DNA from: Sinotaia quadrata
Taxonomy: Eukaryota > Mollusca > Gastropoda > Architaenioglossa > Viviparidae
Assembly (NCBI GenBank): GCA_028829895.1
Contig: CM054179.1
Span: 106,305,375 to 106,369,374, forward strand
Direction of reading: 5' to 3'
Length of the DNA: 64,000 bases
Shown: one piece after another, positions 24,064-58,453 of the stretch
How positions within the stretch are numbered: position 1 is the stretch's first letter
Layout: every line of letters begins with the position of its first letter
Notes under the pieces: generated by a model
What the model was told of the DNA's origin: nothing
Seen by the model: only the letters and a program-made list of their open reading frames with translations
Database searches by the model: none
Made by a program: the position numbers and the translations under genes

Positions 24064-24300
24064 TAGCTTTCTCTAGTGAACTCAGTCACCCTCACTGAAA
24101 TGTACTTCTAGAGTTGTGTGTAACATTCTCTAGTGAACTCTGTCACCCTCACTGAAATGTACTTCTAGAGTTGTGTGTAACATTCTCTAGTGAACTCTGT
24201 CACTCTCACTGAAATGCACTTCTAGTGATGTATGTAACGTTCTCTAGTGAACTCTCTGATTCTCGCTAAATTCTATTTCTACTGATGTGTTACCTTCTCT
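24064..24300. repeat. 57-bp minisatellite
   Basis: Four copies, degrading to the right, marked by TTCTCTAGTGAACTCTGTCA and CTGAAATGTACTTCTAGAG. Confidence 0.88.
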
Positions 24301-24329
24301 AGTGATGCAACATAAGTTGTATCCTCTCT

Positions 24330-24545
24330 TAATCCAAAATATTTGACTTGACCTGACACGCCACCATAGATCTTGGTATTTAAGTTCAGTAACTTTGTTT
24401 TGAGTAGTACAAGAGACACCATTGTAAATCTGTGTGTTCAGGTTCAGTAACTTTGTTTTGAGTAGCACAAGAGACACCACTGTAAATCTGTGTGTTCAGG
24501 TTCAGTAACTTTGTTGTGAATAACACAAACAAGTAAAATATATAT
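24330..24545. repeat. 58-bp minisatellite
   Basis: Three to four copies marked by GTTCAGTAACTTTGTTTTGA and CAAGAGACACCACTGTAAAT. Confidence 0.88.
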
Positions 24546-24904
24546 AATGTTGCATTTAAGTTTAGTAGCTGTTTGTAACTGATACACAGGCAAATATAGG
24601 CATTGATAAATTGAAGTTCTGTATTTCAGATATGAGGCGAGACTGTATAAAAATAAATTGAAAAAGTTCTGCGGCTTTAAGTGTTCAGCCACTTTTGAAC
24701 ACACGTTTGACCCTTAACCTTTACTTAATACGTGTGAATGTAACTCTATTTTTCACACTCAGACGTACATAAGCACTTGCATACAGACATTGATAAATGG
24801 CTCAATCTACACACGAAAGTAGGTTAAAAATAATTAAATGGTAAATAATGGATTTCGACATTTGAGTTGAATTTAAGTTAGCGGTGGATTTACTGAAGTA
24901 AATT

Positions 24905-25118
24905 TGATAAAGTTAATGAGTAGAAATTGTTCACGTGAATTATTCATAACATAATTAAATACTTAACTACATTTGATAAAGTTAAAGAGTAGAAATTGTT
25001 CACGTGAATTATTCATAACATAATTAAATACTTAACTACATTTGATAAAGTTAAAGAGTAGAAATTGTTCACGTGAATTATTCATAACATAATTAAATAC
25101 TTAACTACATTTGATAAT
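24905..25118. repeat. 69-bp minisatellite
   Basis: Three nearly identical copies, marked by CATTTGATAAAGTTAAAGAG and TTGTTCACGTGAATTATTCA; the low divergence suggests recent expansion. Confidence 0.9.
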
Positions 25119-26344
25119 TGTAGTTTCTAAGGCATGCATTTTATTGCCCAAGATGCTGACTGCCTTTGAAAGAATAAAGACGTTTCAATTCTTTGGGTGG
25201 TGGTGGTGGTGGGGTGGTGAATTCCCTCTGGTAATTATCTCCTCCATTTAGTACTAAACGAAACAAAATGAAGTTAAAAAACTGTCGGTTTCTCTCATTA
25301 AAGCAAAAGAAACACACACGCAAACACCGTCACCCCCGTCCTGTTTGCTATATTATCTCACAATAATCTAATTTATGCTGTTTGAAATACTACCTGAGAC
25401 TTTTACCTAATATGTGTATAGTGGTGCGGTTATCAGTGTTTTCAGTATTATTGTTTGCCTGTTCGTGAGTAGTGCTAATATGTCAGTGTATTCCGCGTTA
25501 TTGTTAAATCATATCGCACTCTCCTCATGGCCTTAACTGAGACATACATCTAGTGTGACCGTATCTTTTATGTGACTATGCCTTTAATGTGACTGTGCAA
25601 GTCATATGACTTTATTTTTAATGTTACAAAGTTTATATTTACTTTGAATATAGCTTTTAACTTGACTATACCTTAATGTGATATTGTATTGTATTGTTAT
25701 TTTGCAATAACGTTTATTATCAAATATAATAATATATATGCATCCATATAACATCTCTTTTTGTGCATAGGAAAATTAATATACAATGCCCATCCATGAA
25801 TTAGGAATGTTTTCGTTTGAAGCAAGTGCACTTGTACCCGTAAAGCATTACTACATTAAAAAAATACTTTGAATGTTCGATCCGTTTTTAACGAATTATC
25901 TTTTGGTAACATGCCAATAATATACAGACGATGCTTATTATATATATATAGCTCGAATGGTGGGAGTAGGTGTGCCCACTTCAGAGGGTCTTTGTCTCAC
26001 TTCTTTACTTTTTCTCTATTTATGTGTGACGTGTGCCTTTCATTAACCAAGGTTAGAGTGTGCCTGTATTTATATACATAATGTCTTTTTTTTTTGTCAA
26101 TGCTTTGATGGTGATCTTTTCAGAATAAATTCTTTCTTGTTTGGGTTTAAATTTTAATTCCTCTATTAAAATGATTTTTGAATAATGGAGATTTTTATGT
26201 TGCTTTTTGAAGTGATGAATTAGACTTGGTTTTCCTTTATTAATTATTCCAGATTAATAATGTCCCTTTCTCCTCGCACGCTTTGTCAGGCCGCAGGAAG
26301 TTACTGAAGTTTTGCATTCAACTGCGTTCCATGCCAGACCATAA

Positions 26345-26550
26345 CGTGAACAAATCATCATCGTTATACTGTAGAGTGGTAGAAATTGATGTTAGGATCT
26401 ACAACGTTACAACAGATTATCATCGTTATACTGAAGACTGGTAGAAGTTGATTTTAGCGTGCCATGCCAGACCAAAACGTGCACAGATTATCATCGGTAT
26501 ACTGTAGACTGGTAGAAGGTGATGTTAGGAACTACAACGTTACAACGTTT
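26345..26550. repeat. ~63-bp imperfect repeat
   Basis: Three copies containing TATCATCGTTATACTG followed by TGGTAGAAATTGATGTTAGG. Confidence 0.75.
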
Positions 26551-27424
26551 AAGTTGTAAGAAAAAAAAACTAGTGCAGAAATCCGTCTTTAACCTATATT
26601 TAGCGAGCCCCCATCCACCCACTGTCTTTCCAACATATGGTCATCAATATGTGTAAGAAGAACAATAAATTCAACAATAAAGTTATTAAATATATAACTA
26701 AATATATAACATATGAATATAATCAAAAGAGCTTGACATTTACATCACATCACAACAAAGTTCAATTAATATGGGACAATTATTCAGTTTATCTTAGCAA
26801 AGACATAAGCAGTCAATTAACATAAATCATAATCAAGTTCATGGATATCATAAAGGAAGATGAGAGTAGAGTTTCAGGGAAATAATTAACGTCAGTATAC
26901 ATAACCTGTTCAAAGATGGCGGCTGGTGCTGACACATGTTTCACAGTCATGTAGTTTGCAACAAGTCACTGCCTTTCACATTTTGGTGAGGTCCCCTGTG
27001 TCCATTTTAGAGGTACATTACACAACTGTTCCAGAATCTTCAATATGCTCTCCAAGCATGCTGTGGAGAATTGTCCTGAATTTACATGCACTATCAAGCA
27101 CATAAGGAGGAATGTTCTTGATTTCCCATGAACATTTACTCAACACACCACAAGGAACATTCAAAATAATCTTCATGAATTCTCGAGACCAAACTCAAGC
27201 CACAATTTCCACCATATTGGTATTCGAATGGAATTCACAGGAATCAGCTTACAGCAACATGTTTTACTGATAAATTGGTGACTGCTGGATCCCTGGACAT
27301 GCCAATAGCACGTCAGAAAAGATATTTAAGAAATGCTCTCAAGATTAAACAAATCCTGAACATGCAATTAGCCCATACGAGAAAGTATTTACGAACTTCA
27401 TCCCTTTATCAGTTTGCAGGAACT

Positions 27425-28315
27425 AAATACTTAACTATTGCGTCATTTTAAAAGTGTGTGGGAACAAAATATCTTAACTAATGCGTAATTTTATCAGAAT
27501 GCAAGAACAAAATACTTACATATTGAGTAATTTTATCAGTCTCTAAGAACAAAAAACTTAACTATTGCGTAATTTTATCAGAATGCAAGAACAAAATACT
27601 TAACAGTATTGCGTCATATTATCATTATGTAAGAACAAAAAACTTAAGTATTGCGTCATTTTATCAGTATGCAAGAACAAAATACTTAACTATTGAGTCA
27701 TTTTATCAGTATGCAAGAACAAAATACTTAACTATTGAGTAATTTTATCAGTCTCTAAGAACAAAATACTTAACTATTGCGTTATTTTATCAGAATGCAA
27801 GAACAAAATACTTAACTATTGAGTCATTTTATCAGTATGCAAGAACAAAATACTTTATTACTACGTCATTTTATCTGTCTACAAAATACTTTAATACTAC
27901 GCAATTTTATCAATATGTAAAAAAGAACTTAAGTATTGCGTCATTTTTATCAGTGCAGGAAAAAATACTTAACTATTGTATCATTTTAAAAGTATGCAAG
28001 AAGAAAATACTTAATTATTGCATCATTTTATCAGTCTGCATGAATAAAATACTTAACTATTGTGTCATTTTATCATTATGTAAGAACAAAATACTTAAGT
28101 ATTGCGTCATTTTATCATTATGTAAGCACAAAAACTTAAGTATTGCGTCATTTTATTAGTATGCAGGAACAAAATACTTAAATATTGCGTTATTTTATCA
28201 GTATGCAAGAACAAAATACTTAAGTATTGCGTTATTTTATCAGTATGCAGGAACAAAATACTTAAGCATTGCGTTATTTTATCAGTATGCAAGAACAAAA
28301 TAATTAATTACTACG
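27425..28315. repeat. ~42-bp minisatellite, about 20 copies
   Basis: Unit marked by AACAAAATACTTAACTATTG and GTCATTTTATCAGTATGCAAG. The largest array in the intergenic region, with many small indels. ORFs on both strands across it are repeat artefacts. Confidence 0.92.
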
Positions 28316-28683
28316 CCATTTTACCAGCACACAAGATGGAAGAAAGTAATAACTATTTAAGTAATATGCAAAAACAAGCATTCTAAGAGCACATCTGTCT
28401 TATTTGCTTTTCGTTAGCCTTGTCATAAGATTTTTGTTGTTTTGTTTAAAGGATATGTTTTATTTAATCATTTTCTATTTATTGGGAAACGGTCATTATA
28501 TTCAGCTTGAATTTATCCTCATGTCACAATTTTTATCTGCTTTTGTTTTTATTTGATTGTTTATAAATTCCCGCTTACAACAACTGAATATCTGAAATTT
28601 TAAAAATTGTGATTGTAAATACTACACATTATTTATCGCATGATTTTTTTTGCGTAAAATTTATCATAATGGCATGCAAAATT

Positions 28684-28708
28684 AAAAATTACGCACACAC
28701 GTACACAC

Positions 28709-28751
<43 letters not shown>

Positions 28752-28768
28752 CACACACATACAAACTG
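28684..28768. repeat. (AC)n microsatellite
   Basis: About 80 bp of CA dinucleotides with a few interruptions. Confidence 0.92.
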
Positions 28769-31159
28769 ATACCGATTTCCTATCAAGACAATTTTATTGG
28801 GTCAGTTTTTACCATACACGGCCCATAGCTTTGCTGCACTTTAAATTTGCAATTTAATAACCACGTGACTCACAAGACTCACAAAACCTGTTAAGTTGTC
28901 AACAACAAAAAATTAAAAAAGAAAACAAAATTAAATGCTGATATATTGTCTCATCTAAACAGGTAATAAATATGTATCATACTGGCACTTAAAGACTGTA
29001 CAGGAACTCTACAAAAACATTTAAATTTGCAATGTATGTGGAGGAAATATTAAATAGTCTGTTCAAATTGACAAGCGTCTGCAATTGTATGACTGTTCTT
29101 CGCTGATAAATTAATGTTCTGCTACATATTCTTTTCCAAACAGGCAGTTGGGAGATGCTCATCTGACACGTGTCAGTCAAGCCAAGGTGTGCACGAATAT
29201 GTTAATAAGCGTACATTGATTGCACTTCAAGCCATAGGTCTACAGCGTGTTCAGTGGCGTCAATGCACTTGAATACTAAGAACTAAATCACATTGTAACC
29301 TGATGGCGTGCAGCGATGTCACAAAGTAAGGGCAGCTTGACAATGTTACTCCACACAGCGAGTTGAAAATGTTCACAGACCAAATTTTTCTGATACCGAA
29401 TTCTCGAACCTGTAAAAGAAATATCACAGAAAAGCTGACATCTATTGCTGTCATTACAATTTGAAATATGGATTTAACAGTCTGAAACAATATTGCCTTT
29501 GACTTTGTACAGAGAGAGAAATCACGAGAATGTATTCTTTACAGATTTCAAGATCTTGCGAGGACATGCAAATCGGAGACTGATGCAATCAAATTGTAAA
29601 ACAATTAATTTAATGCGTCATCTCAAAACAGAAACCGAGACGTTTGTGGGTTTGAAGTGATTGTGACGTCACAATGCAACACAATCACATTTTATTGATT
29701 TATTTTGATTGGATAAAGTAGCGGTGGGGTGCTGATTTTGGGTAGAGGTACAAAACATTTCCCTCCTAAATGGTTGAGGAGAAACACCCTTACATATATG
29801 TTTATTTTTCTTTTCTCATCCCAAACATTCTTAAAATTTAAAGAAGAAAATTAATGAAATGAGGATGCTGTTTGACTGGAAAACATTTAATGAAAAAAAA
29901 GGTGAAAGGGGATTTGCAGAAAACAAGAGAAGCTGTCAAATTAAATGAAAGAAGCAGATGAAATGATGCTATTTTAAAGGAAACATTTCACAGGAAAAAA
30001 TATGGAAAGGATTTGCAAGAACCAATATCTCTTGTCGATCCTCATGCGAAATGAGAAAAGAATTTGATTGAAATAAATAAATTAATAAAGCAATAAGAAA
30101 ATAACCATAAACTACATTATATGTTAAAAGTAAAGTATCTGAATCAAACTAAGAAGAAACTGGCCAATGAAAAGCATACTTAAAATGTTTAAATAGAGTT
30201 TTGCTGTGCAATAAACAATATCAACCTTTGCTCATGTAAGCGCAAGAAAAAGAGAAAGAAAGAAAGAATGAAATGTTGAGTTTGTGTTCTTTTCTCTTTT
30301 CTGGGATAGTAAGTTTGAGTTTTTGTGATTTCTACAAAATCTTGTCCAAAAGGAAGCATTCATGCAACACAACTACATTGGGAACGTTTTGGGCTATAAT
30401 TGTTTTACCGGATATTTTACTGAAAACGGAAGCGCGCACACACACACGCACACACACAAAAACACGATACAGAACAATCCAACAACTGCGGATTATGATG
30501 AATGTTGTCAGCATGTCTTGTACCACTCCGCTATACGTTGAACAACTATTTATGCTAATTAATCGTGCAGTGCATTTCCAAATAGAGAAAACTAAAACTG
30601 TACATCCTTGACGTTTTCCTGTAAATTTAGGAGATGCTTGCCACTTTCCCCTGGCAGGTATTGAGTGCAATATCAACTTGTGTGTCAGTAACCAAACAAT
30701 TGTCGAAAGGAGTTCTCTTCAAATGGCGCTCAAGTTGGAACAAAGTCGTCTCAAACCAGAGGAGTACACAAGTGCGGCACGGATCGTGACAAGGCACGGA
30801 TTCATCTGTCACTCTATTTCAGTACTGCCGCCTTTCCCGCCCTGCACGTCTCTTGAATACACAACGCCTTTATTGTTACAGCTGCCGTAAAACTGAAATA
30901 ACCGTCATGTTTGTTGAATCCGCGATACAGAAAGACAGGCGTGTTGTGTTGGTAATGCTAAAGAAGCAGTCTGAATGTTGGAAAGATTCCTGGAGGAAAC
31001 GGAGCGGAAATAAATGTCCCCAAATGAGGGCTTTGTTAGTTAAACATTGGGGGATTTGAGAGCTCGAGAACATTGAAGGAGGGAAATGACTTTGCACAGT
31101 GGTATGACAATCAAGCAGAAGAGCATTTGGGAAGGAAAGAGATGCATTCATAAAGTGGA

Positions 31160-31625
31160 CTATGCAAATCAAATGCTGGAGCATTCAGACTAGTTTAATG
31201 AAACGTTGGGGAATTAATCCTAGGTTAATGAATCGTTGGAGAATTAATCCTAGGTTAATGAAACGTTGGAGAATTCAGTCCAGGTTAATCAAACGTTGGA
31301 AAATTCAGTCTAGGTCAATAAAACTTTGGAAAATTCAGTCTAGGTTAATCAAACGTTGGAGAATTCAGTCTAGGTTAATCAAAAGTTGAAGAATTTAGCC
31401 TAGGTTAATGAAACGTTGGAGAATTCAGTCCGGGTTAATCAAAAGTTGGAGATTTCAGTCTAGGTTAATCAAATGTTGGAGAATTCAGTCTAGATTAATT
31501 AAACGTTGGAGAATTCAGTCCGGGTTAATCAAAAGTTGGAGATTTCAGTCTAGGTTAATCAAATGTTGGAGAATTCAGTCTAGGTTAATTAAACGTTGGA
31601 GAATTCAGTCTAGGTTACTCTAAAA
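31160..31625. repeat. 30-bp minisatellite with open reading frames
   Basis: About 15 copies of a unit containing GTTGGAGAATTCAGTCTAGG + TTAATCAAAC. The 30-bp period keeps a plus-strand frame open in two stretches (repeating decapeptide RLIKRWRIQS), broken by one TGA near 31388. No splice or start context supports expression. Confidence 0.9.
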
Positions 31626-31924
31626 ATAAGAGATGCTAGGAAACAAGGACAGAGAGGTAAAGGAAATAAAGTGATAATGTAAAAAATGAATTGATTGCGA
31701 AAGAAGGAGATATAGAGACGAGATAGATGGGTTGTTAGTCAAAGTTATGATTAACATTGGAGGGTATAGTGTTAATGATGTTGGGCTATATTAGACATAC
31801 TGAAAGGTTAAGAAAATAAGGACAGAATAGTTTGCTAATAATGTGGGCTAAACTAGTCAAATAGTGATTGGGGTGGGCGGGTGGAGAGTTGTAAATGGAT
31901 TAAGCTAGTTGAACACTGAAAGGT

Positions 31925-32190
31925 TTAGAAGACAGAAATAATGTGGCGAATGGTGGATATGTGGGCAATGTGGTGAATGGTGGATATATGGGCTAAGCTA
32001 GTTAAACATTGAGAAGTTTATGAGACAAAAACAATGTGGCGAATGGTGGATATATGGGCTAAGCTAGTTAAACATTGAGAAGTTTATGAGACAAAAACAA
32101 TGTGGCGAATGGTAGATATGTGGGCTAAGCTAATTAAACATTGAGAAGTTTATGAGACAAAAACAGTGTGGTGAATAGTAGAAATGTGGG
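31925..32190. repeat. ~66-bp minisatellite
   Basis: Three to four copies marked by CAATGTGGCGAATGGTGGAT and GTTTATGAGACAAAAACA. Confidence 0.88.
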
Positions 32191-32429
32191 CTAATTTAGC
32201 AAAACAATGGCCGGAGAAGAATGAGACAGGGGCAAGATGGCTTAGGGTGGGGACAAAAGAGCGTATGGAACAATGTGACCTAAGTTAGTCAAACACTTGA
32301 GAGTTTAGGAGAACAGCTGAGGAGCACTGTCGGTTGTTAGGCAGATCTTTAAGAGAGAGGCTGACGGCCAATGTGGGATAAATTATTAATGTTAAACGAT
32401 CTAGAGAAGAAACTGAGGGACAATGGAAG

Positions 32430-32630
32430 TAAAATTATTCAATATCAGAGGGCTAAGGAGAGAGACTGAGGTGCAGTGTGGGCTAAATTATTCAATATCA
32501 GAGGGCTAAGCAAAGAGATTGAGGGGTAATGTGGGCTAAATTATTCAATATCAGAGGGTTTACAAAAGAGACTGAGGGGCAAAGTGGGCTAAATTATTCA
32601 AGTATCAGAGGGCTTACGAGAGAGACTGAT
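32430..32630. repeat. ~52-bp minisatellite
   Basis: Four copies marked by GGGCTAAATTATTCAATATC + AGAGGGCT and GAGAGACTGAGG. Confidence 0.85.
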
Positions 32631-33017
32631 GGACGATGGAAGGTTTTGGAGAAGAGAGGTGAAAAATGTGGAGACACGTGAATTATCATCAGTATGTAAT
32701 AAATCACAGACAAAACAAAATATTGAAAAATTCATTTCTTGTAAACAGCAAGTATGCATCATGTTCATATACACTGAAATACGGATAGAGAATGGTATTT
32801 CATGAGACATTTGGGGCTTAAGATAGATACATACAATCTATGAAAAAAATCCGGATTAAAAAATTTTACAACCTAAAGTCAGGACAGACAAATATGAATT
32901 TCAACTCATCAAGCATTTTGAAAAAGGAAAAAAAAAGTGATAAAGAGAAAGAACAAGAACATATAGAAGGAAGAAGAAGATAATAGTAGATGAAACCAGT
33001 AACTGAGAAAGAAATGT

Positions 33018-33023
33018 TTATTT
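33018..33023 (-). terminator. Candidate polyadenylation signal of the secreted Pro/Gln-rich gene
   Basis: TTTATT on the plus strand (AATAAA on the minus), 218 bp beyond the stop codon. Confidence 0.4.
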
Positions 33024-33240
33024 TAGTAGTTTATCAGTTCCTAAATTGAGAAACTTCGGCTCACTCTATACACTAAAAACCACTTCTACTCTCCAACTTT
33101 TCAACATTATAGTTTCTCTCTCTCGTCTGTTTAATCCTTTGATATGTAATCTCATTCAGTTTAATCATTCCACTCATGGCATATCATCTTCACTCTTTCA
33201 AATTCTTACTGAGTAATGGTGATGTTCCTGTAATATCAAG

Positions 33241-53304
<20,064 letters not shown>

Positions 53305-54289
53305 CTTGCAAACCTCATATCCACACAAAAACTTTTCTCAGTATGTCTTTTCTCTGTACTCAGCCTGTCTCAGTATGCCTTTCTCCCTCTGACGATTTGT
53401 TTCCCCAAGGCAGTTCTGCGCACTAAACTTATTAATAATGTATGTTCTCCGCACAGCTTATCTCAAAGTCCTTTATGTCCAAATTCTGCTTGTCTCACTA
53501 TGTCTTTATCTTTGTAACGGACGTCTCAGTATGCCGTTTCTCTTGTCTGTAGCTAAATTTTTCGCCACAAGAGCACAGTCGCACCCAAAGCCAAAATGGA
53601 GGACTACTGGAAGAGAAATAATGACCACCCTTCACCCATGTAGGATGCTGTCACTTTAGACAAAGACAAATTCTCGTTCGTGTTTTGTGTTACGAGACTT
53701 CATGCGTTCTGACTGGCTAAGACTGAAAAGCAAGGACAAGCGTTTTCAGTGTCTAATGAGCTTAGTGTGTTACGTTTTACGACAGAGCAATGAATTCACG
53801 AATTCTGACACATGGAATTATGTGACGGAATTGTGAGTGAGGCAAGAAGTTATATAAATCATATTTAAAACTCGGTACACTGAAGTTAGGTATTGTACAT
53901 TGGTAATTTTAGCACATTTAAAACTCTGACAGATAGCGTTTTACGTATGAATGAGAGAGTATGAGTATTAAAATGCATATCTAGATGTATAAGTGGAATT
54001 TATGTAAGTTATCAAAAATTAAAAATGAAATAAATACTGAATATGAGTAAGTGAAGTGTATGTGTGCGTGTGTGTATATACATGTGTGTGTGTGTAGTTG
54101 AAATTACACCCAATGAAATATAACTATGAATTTCATTATGCAAAAGAATATATATATATATCCATCAAAACAGATGTAAGCTGGCTGTGTTTACATCTTC
54201 AAGATCTGCCAATGAAGAGGGAGGAAGGGACAGAGGACAGCCTCTTTGGGACAGTCATCAAAAGCCCCAAACAAGACACTCTTCTTTCC

Positions 54290-54645
54290 TATCGCACACA
54301 CATACACACGTACACAGATAGTGAACACACAATATGAACACAGATACAAACCACACACACATGCACACATACACAGATAGTAAACACGAAATATGAACAC
54401 AGATACAAACCACATGCACATGCATACAGATAGTGAACACACAATACAAACACAGATACAAACCACACACACATACACATGTACACAGATAGTAAACACA
54501 CAATACGAACACAGATACAAACCACACACACATGCACACGTACACAGATAGTAAACACACAATACGAACACAGATACAAACCACACACACATGCACACGT
54601 ACACAGTAAACACACAATACGAACACAGATACAAACCACACACAA
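54290..54645. repeat. 57-bp CA-rich minisatellite
   Basis: About six copies marked by ACAGATAGTAAACACACAAT + ACGAACACAGATACAAACCA. It creates Cys-rich ORFs on the minus strand in all frames; artefacts. Confidence 0.93.
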
Positions 54646-56254
54646 GCTAACAGCTGCCTTTCAAAACTGGATTTCTTTTTTTCCTCTCCAAATTCAAAGT
54701 GATTAGACATTAGAATTTTTTATAGCAAGTAAACTTTTCAATCTCAGCCTATTGGCTGGTTTCGTTCTCATAAATCATAACCATTGGATAATAAAAACTA
54801 CTCACTAGTTTGCATTACATCAGCAAATCTATCTATAATATTCTTGCCTCAAGCGTTAACTTCAACTCATGGAGCAGTAAACCCCTGGCTGGATAAGGTA
54901 AAAGCATCTTTGTATTGTCTGAATGGTTAGGTTTTATTATGATGTTATATGCTATTTTTATTTTGAGCATATTAGCCTTTATTTCTTTCAGAGGCCTATG
55001 CCAAACTTAGTATTTATTAAGAGAGCAATTAACTGGACCCTTAGACTCTGCAATTGCTTGTATTTCAGGGGTTTTGTTTCTTGTTTCATCTTGATCTGTA
55101 TCTTTGATTTCAATGTGAGATTTGGAATCTGTTCCTGATGTGATGTCAGGTCCTATTGGGAGTCTACCAGAGTGTTGTACGTCACTCCAGGGCATCGAGA
55201 TAAGTTGTGATCGCGGACGTGACTACAGTGTGGCTTGAACTTGCTCTCTGTGGCATTATGATGAAAACTAGGACATAATATATATTACTTATTTTTCTAA
55301 ATATTGTTAACTTTTCTTTTATTAAAATTCTTGTTATTAACTCTTTAATCTCGCGTATTCGTTAGTGAAAAGTAATTTCTATCGTTTGTTATCATAGTCT
55401 GAGGTGATAATCTAACGATTACGTCTTGTTCTCTGTTTGTCTATTCATAATTATTGTACATCCATTTCATAAAATCGATTCTCAGCTATAACCGAGTGGG
55501 GGCCGTGAGTCAACTTGGCGGCGTACTAGTATATCGGCGGAACAGTTGCAGATATACATATATAACCAGTGACCCATACTTTGCATCGGCACTTGTAGAT
55601 GTCTTGTATCACAATTAATTACCAATTACCAATATTTGATATAATTCATTATTACAAACTCACCTCAGAGTACAGCAGTGACAATATCTACGATTCATAT
55701 TAAGGTCAACAATCCTTTAGATATATTCTAAATCACCTAGGAAACCTTTATAGCAACAAGAGTGACCTTTCCAGATTTTCTTCACTCATCAACTCAGTAA
55801 TCTTAGGATTACAATTTATTGCATTTAATTTATTATTTATTAAAAGTGACATGAAATAAATTTTGAAACACATCATCACAATATAATAATATGACAAAAC
55901 AAGGTTGCCAAATGTTAGACAATTTTTTCAACTTATTTAAATTTCGATTAATAAAAAGACAAGTATTTACACACGAAGTGTTTGCATAGAAGATACATAA
56001 TTTGCCAAGAATATGAACTATTTAAAATTAAATAAATATAACATTATACAAAATTTCACAACATTTACGCAATGAAATAAATGACACTAAGAGAACCCCA
56101 TCATGATATTTTCTAAAGCAAATATATGTCTTTCATAATGGTCTTCTCTCATTTCAATAACAAAGGTGTATAGATCTGTATAAATAAAAAAAAAACAACA
56201 TGAAAACGCAACTAAAAAATACCAGATATTTGTAGCAGTCATACTAACTCAAGG

Positions 56255-56415
56255 TTTTGGAAGTTTGCTTAATCAAGACAAGTCTAATGGTAAATGCAAG
56301 AAGTATGCTTAATCTAGATAAGTCTAATGGTAAATGCAAGAAGTATGCTTAATCTAGATAAGTCTAATGGTAAATGCAAGAAGTATGCTTAATCTAGATA
56401 AGTTTAATGGTAAGC
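56255..56415. repeat. 40-bp minisatellite
   Basis: Four copies marked by TGCTTAATCTAGATAAGTCT + AATGGTAAATGCAAGAAG. Confidence 0.92.
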
Positions 56416-56713
56416 AAAGTTTCTTTATGTATACATAAGCAATAATCAGAATGAGAAGTTTACATCGAGCAAATAAGATTAATGATGTTGATATAATGCA
56501 GACTAGACTAATGGCAACGACATGATTTTAAGTAATTTAGACAATACTAATAAAAACAACAAGGCTATATTAATTGAATAAATTTACAAAATTTATATAC
56601 GATAATGGTAGGAACATAATGATATTTATGTTCTACACAATGATCAGAACTAAGGCACTTAAAAAATAGTTTAGATCATATTAATAATAATAATACACAC
56701 AAATTCGCACACA

Positions 56714-56714
56714 A

Positions 56715-56808
<94 letters not shown>

Positions 56809-56932
56809 CTCTGTCTATCTATCTATCTGTCTGTCTATCTATCTATCTATCTATCTATTTACCTATCTCTCTATCTCTCTGTCTATCTATCTATCTGTCT
56901 GTCTATGTCTATCTATCTATCTGTCTATCTCT
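56714..56932. repeat. (ATCT)n microsatellite decaying into CTGT/CTCT variants
   Basis: Perfect for ~90 bp, then interrupted by CTCT and CTGT steps. Confidence 0.95.
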
Positions 56933-57011
56933 TACAGAAATATTTGAGGTATCTGTCTATCTATCTAGATATCTATAAATAGACAGATACCTCAAATATT
57001 TCTGTAAGAGA
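56928..57011. repeat. Inverted repeat, 33-bp arms, 18-bp loop
   Basis: TCTCTTACAGAAATATTTGA... (56928-56960) is the exact complement of ...TCAAATATTTCTGTAAGAGA (56979-57011). It abuts the (ATCT)n tract. Confidence 0.93.
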
Positions 57012-58335
57012 CATGTAATGTATAAAAGAACCCACAAATGTCAGATTTCCTATTCACTCTCACCGTGATGACATAGACAATAAATATTATGTATTTTACA
57101 ACATGTGCACTGGACAGCAGTAGAATATGAACAATATTGAACAATATTAGCGGTAAAGTTATATCTCTTTCATACAATATTAATGGATTATATTTCTAGA
57201 TCGACTAGATATATATATAACAGTATACGTCAATATAATATAAAAACTGTGGGAAGGGTGAGCACAAACCTTTCTAGTCTAGTACTGCGCGGAGAAAAAA
57301 AGGCCCAAGCACAACTGTAAACACTATTTTTCTTTCTAATTACTACAAATATTCTGTTCTACAGCGACATACACAACCGCAACAGTACACTAGTGTTATC
57401 GTGAAAAGATTTCTGAGGAAAGTATAATTAACAAAATTAAAAACACGTATTTGATGTTGGCAATAATATTATTTTTTTCTGTGGACATCTCTTTAACAAA
57501 TGAACCAATTTATAAATGTTACTAGAACTTATCAAATGATTGACGACTGTGATGAGAATACTGACGATGGTGATGAATGAAAACAAAGAAAATTCCAACC
57601 TTAACTTCTGTTAGGCGACCTCCCCAAACTAGATATCGAAATATCACACTGCTTATCTTTAAACGCATCAACATCTCTTTCAAAGAAGAGGAAAGGTAAA
57701 CGAAATGAAAATAAGTCAGGCAGATCTCTAAATTAAAATTGTTGGCGAACAATGATATCTTCCCTTTAGTAACTTTAGAATGTAATTCTGAAATGACGTC
57801 ACCTCTCTGTGACGTGTAGCAATGATTTAAAGCATGCTCATAGGATGTAAATGTGTGAAGCAAAGATATTTTAAGTTAGAATGATTCATTAAGAATGAAC
57901 GCACGAAATAAATATATTCTGTATTATGTGGCTGAAGAATTAAAGTGTGATCATAGACTGTGAATGTGTGAAACAAACATGTTGTGTATTACATATTTGA
58001 ATGATATCTATTGTGTTCATAGAGCGTGAAGTGAAATATATATGATCTTATTTATGTGTTTGAATGATTTAAAGTATGTTCATAGGTGAATTAAATATGA
58101 TTATATATCAGGGTGGTCCAACTTATTCAACCCCACATAAACTAAAAATGTAACGTTTGTGGTCTTTTAAAGGTAAAAAATATAATTATACTAAATAATT
58201 AAAGCAATATTTCTTGTGTGAGCGTGGACCAGAAAACAATTTTACCCGTGGGACTCAGTTGGATCATGCTGATCTATATTATGTGGGTGTAAGAGTATTT
58301 CATGATACGATTATAGGAAATAAATACATTCTGTG

Positions 58336-58453
<118 letters not shown>

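Larger units (their letters stand above)
23367..33240. other. Intergenic region between convergent SAXO and secreted-protein genes
   Basis: 9.9 kb without a supportable exon. Dominated by minisatellites (listed separately) separated by AT-rich DNA. The non-repetitive block 26880-27400 and the mixed block 30270-31150, which has overlapping 60-110-codon ORFs on both strands, are the only complex sequence. I recognise no protein in either. Confidence 0.6.

Noticed and set aside
29133..29186. Exon-like stretch (acceptor AACAG, QLGDAHLTRVSQAK, GTGTGC)
   Set aside because: Single short open stretch with no partner exons found on the plus strand.
30332..30890. Overlapping ORFs of 61-114 codons on both strands
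   Set aside because: The block has more balanced composition, but no recognisable domain, splice signals or neighbours support any one frame.
54191..54710. Cys-rich VCGLYLCSY-type ORFs in three minus frames
   Set aside because: All frames of a CA-rich repeat are open; composition is an artefact.
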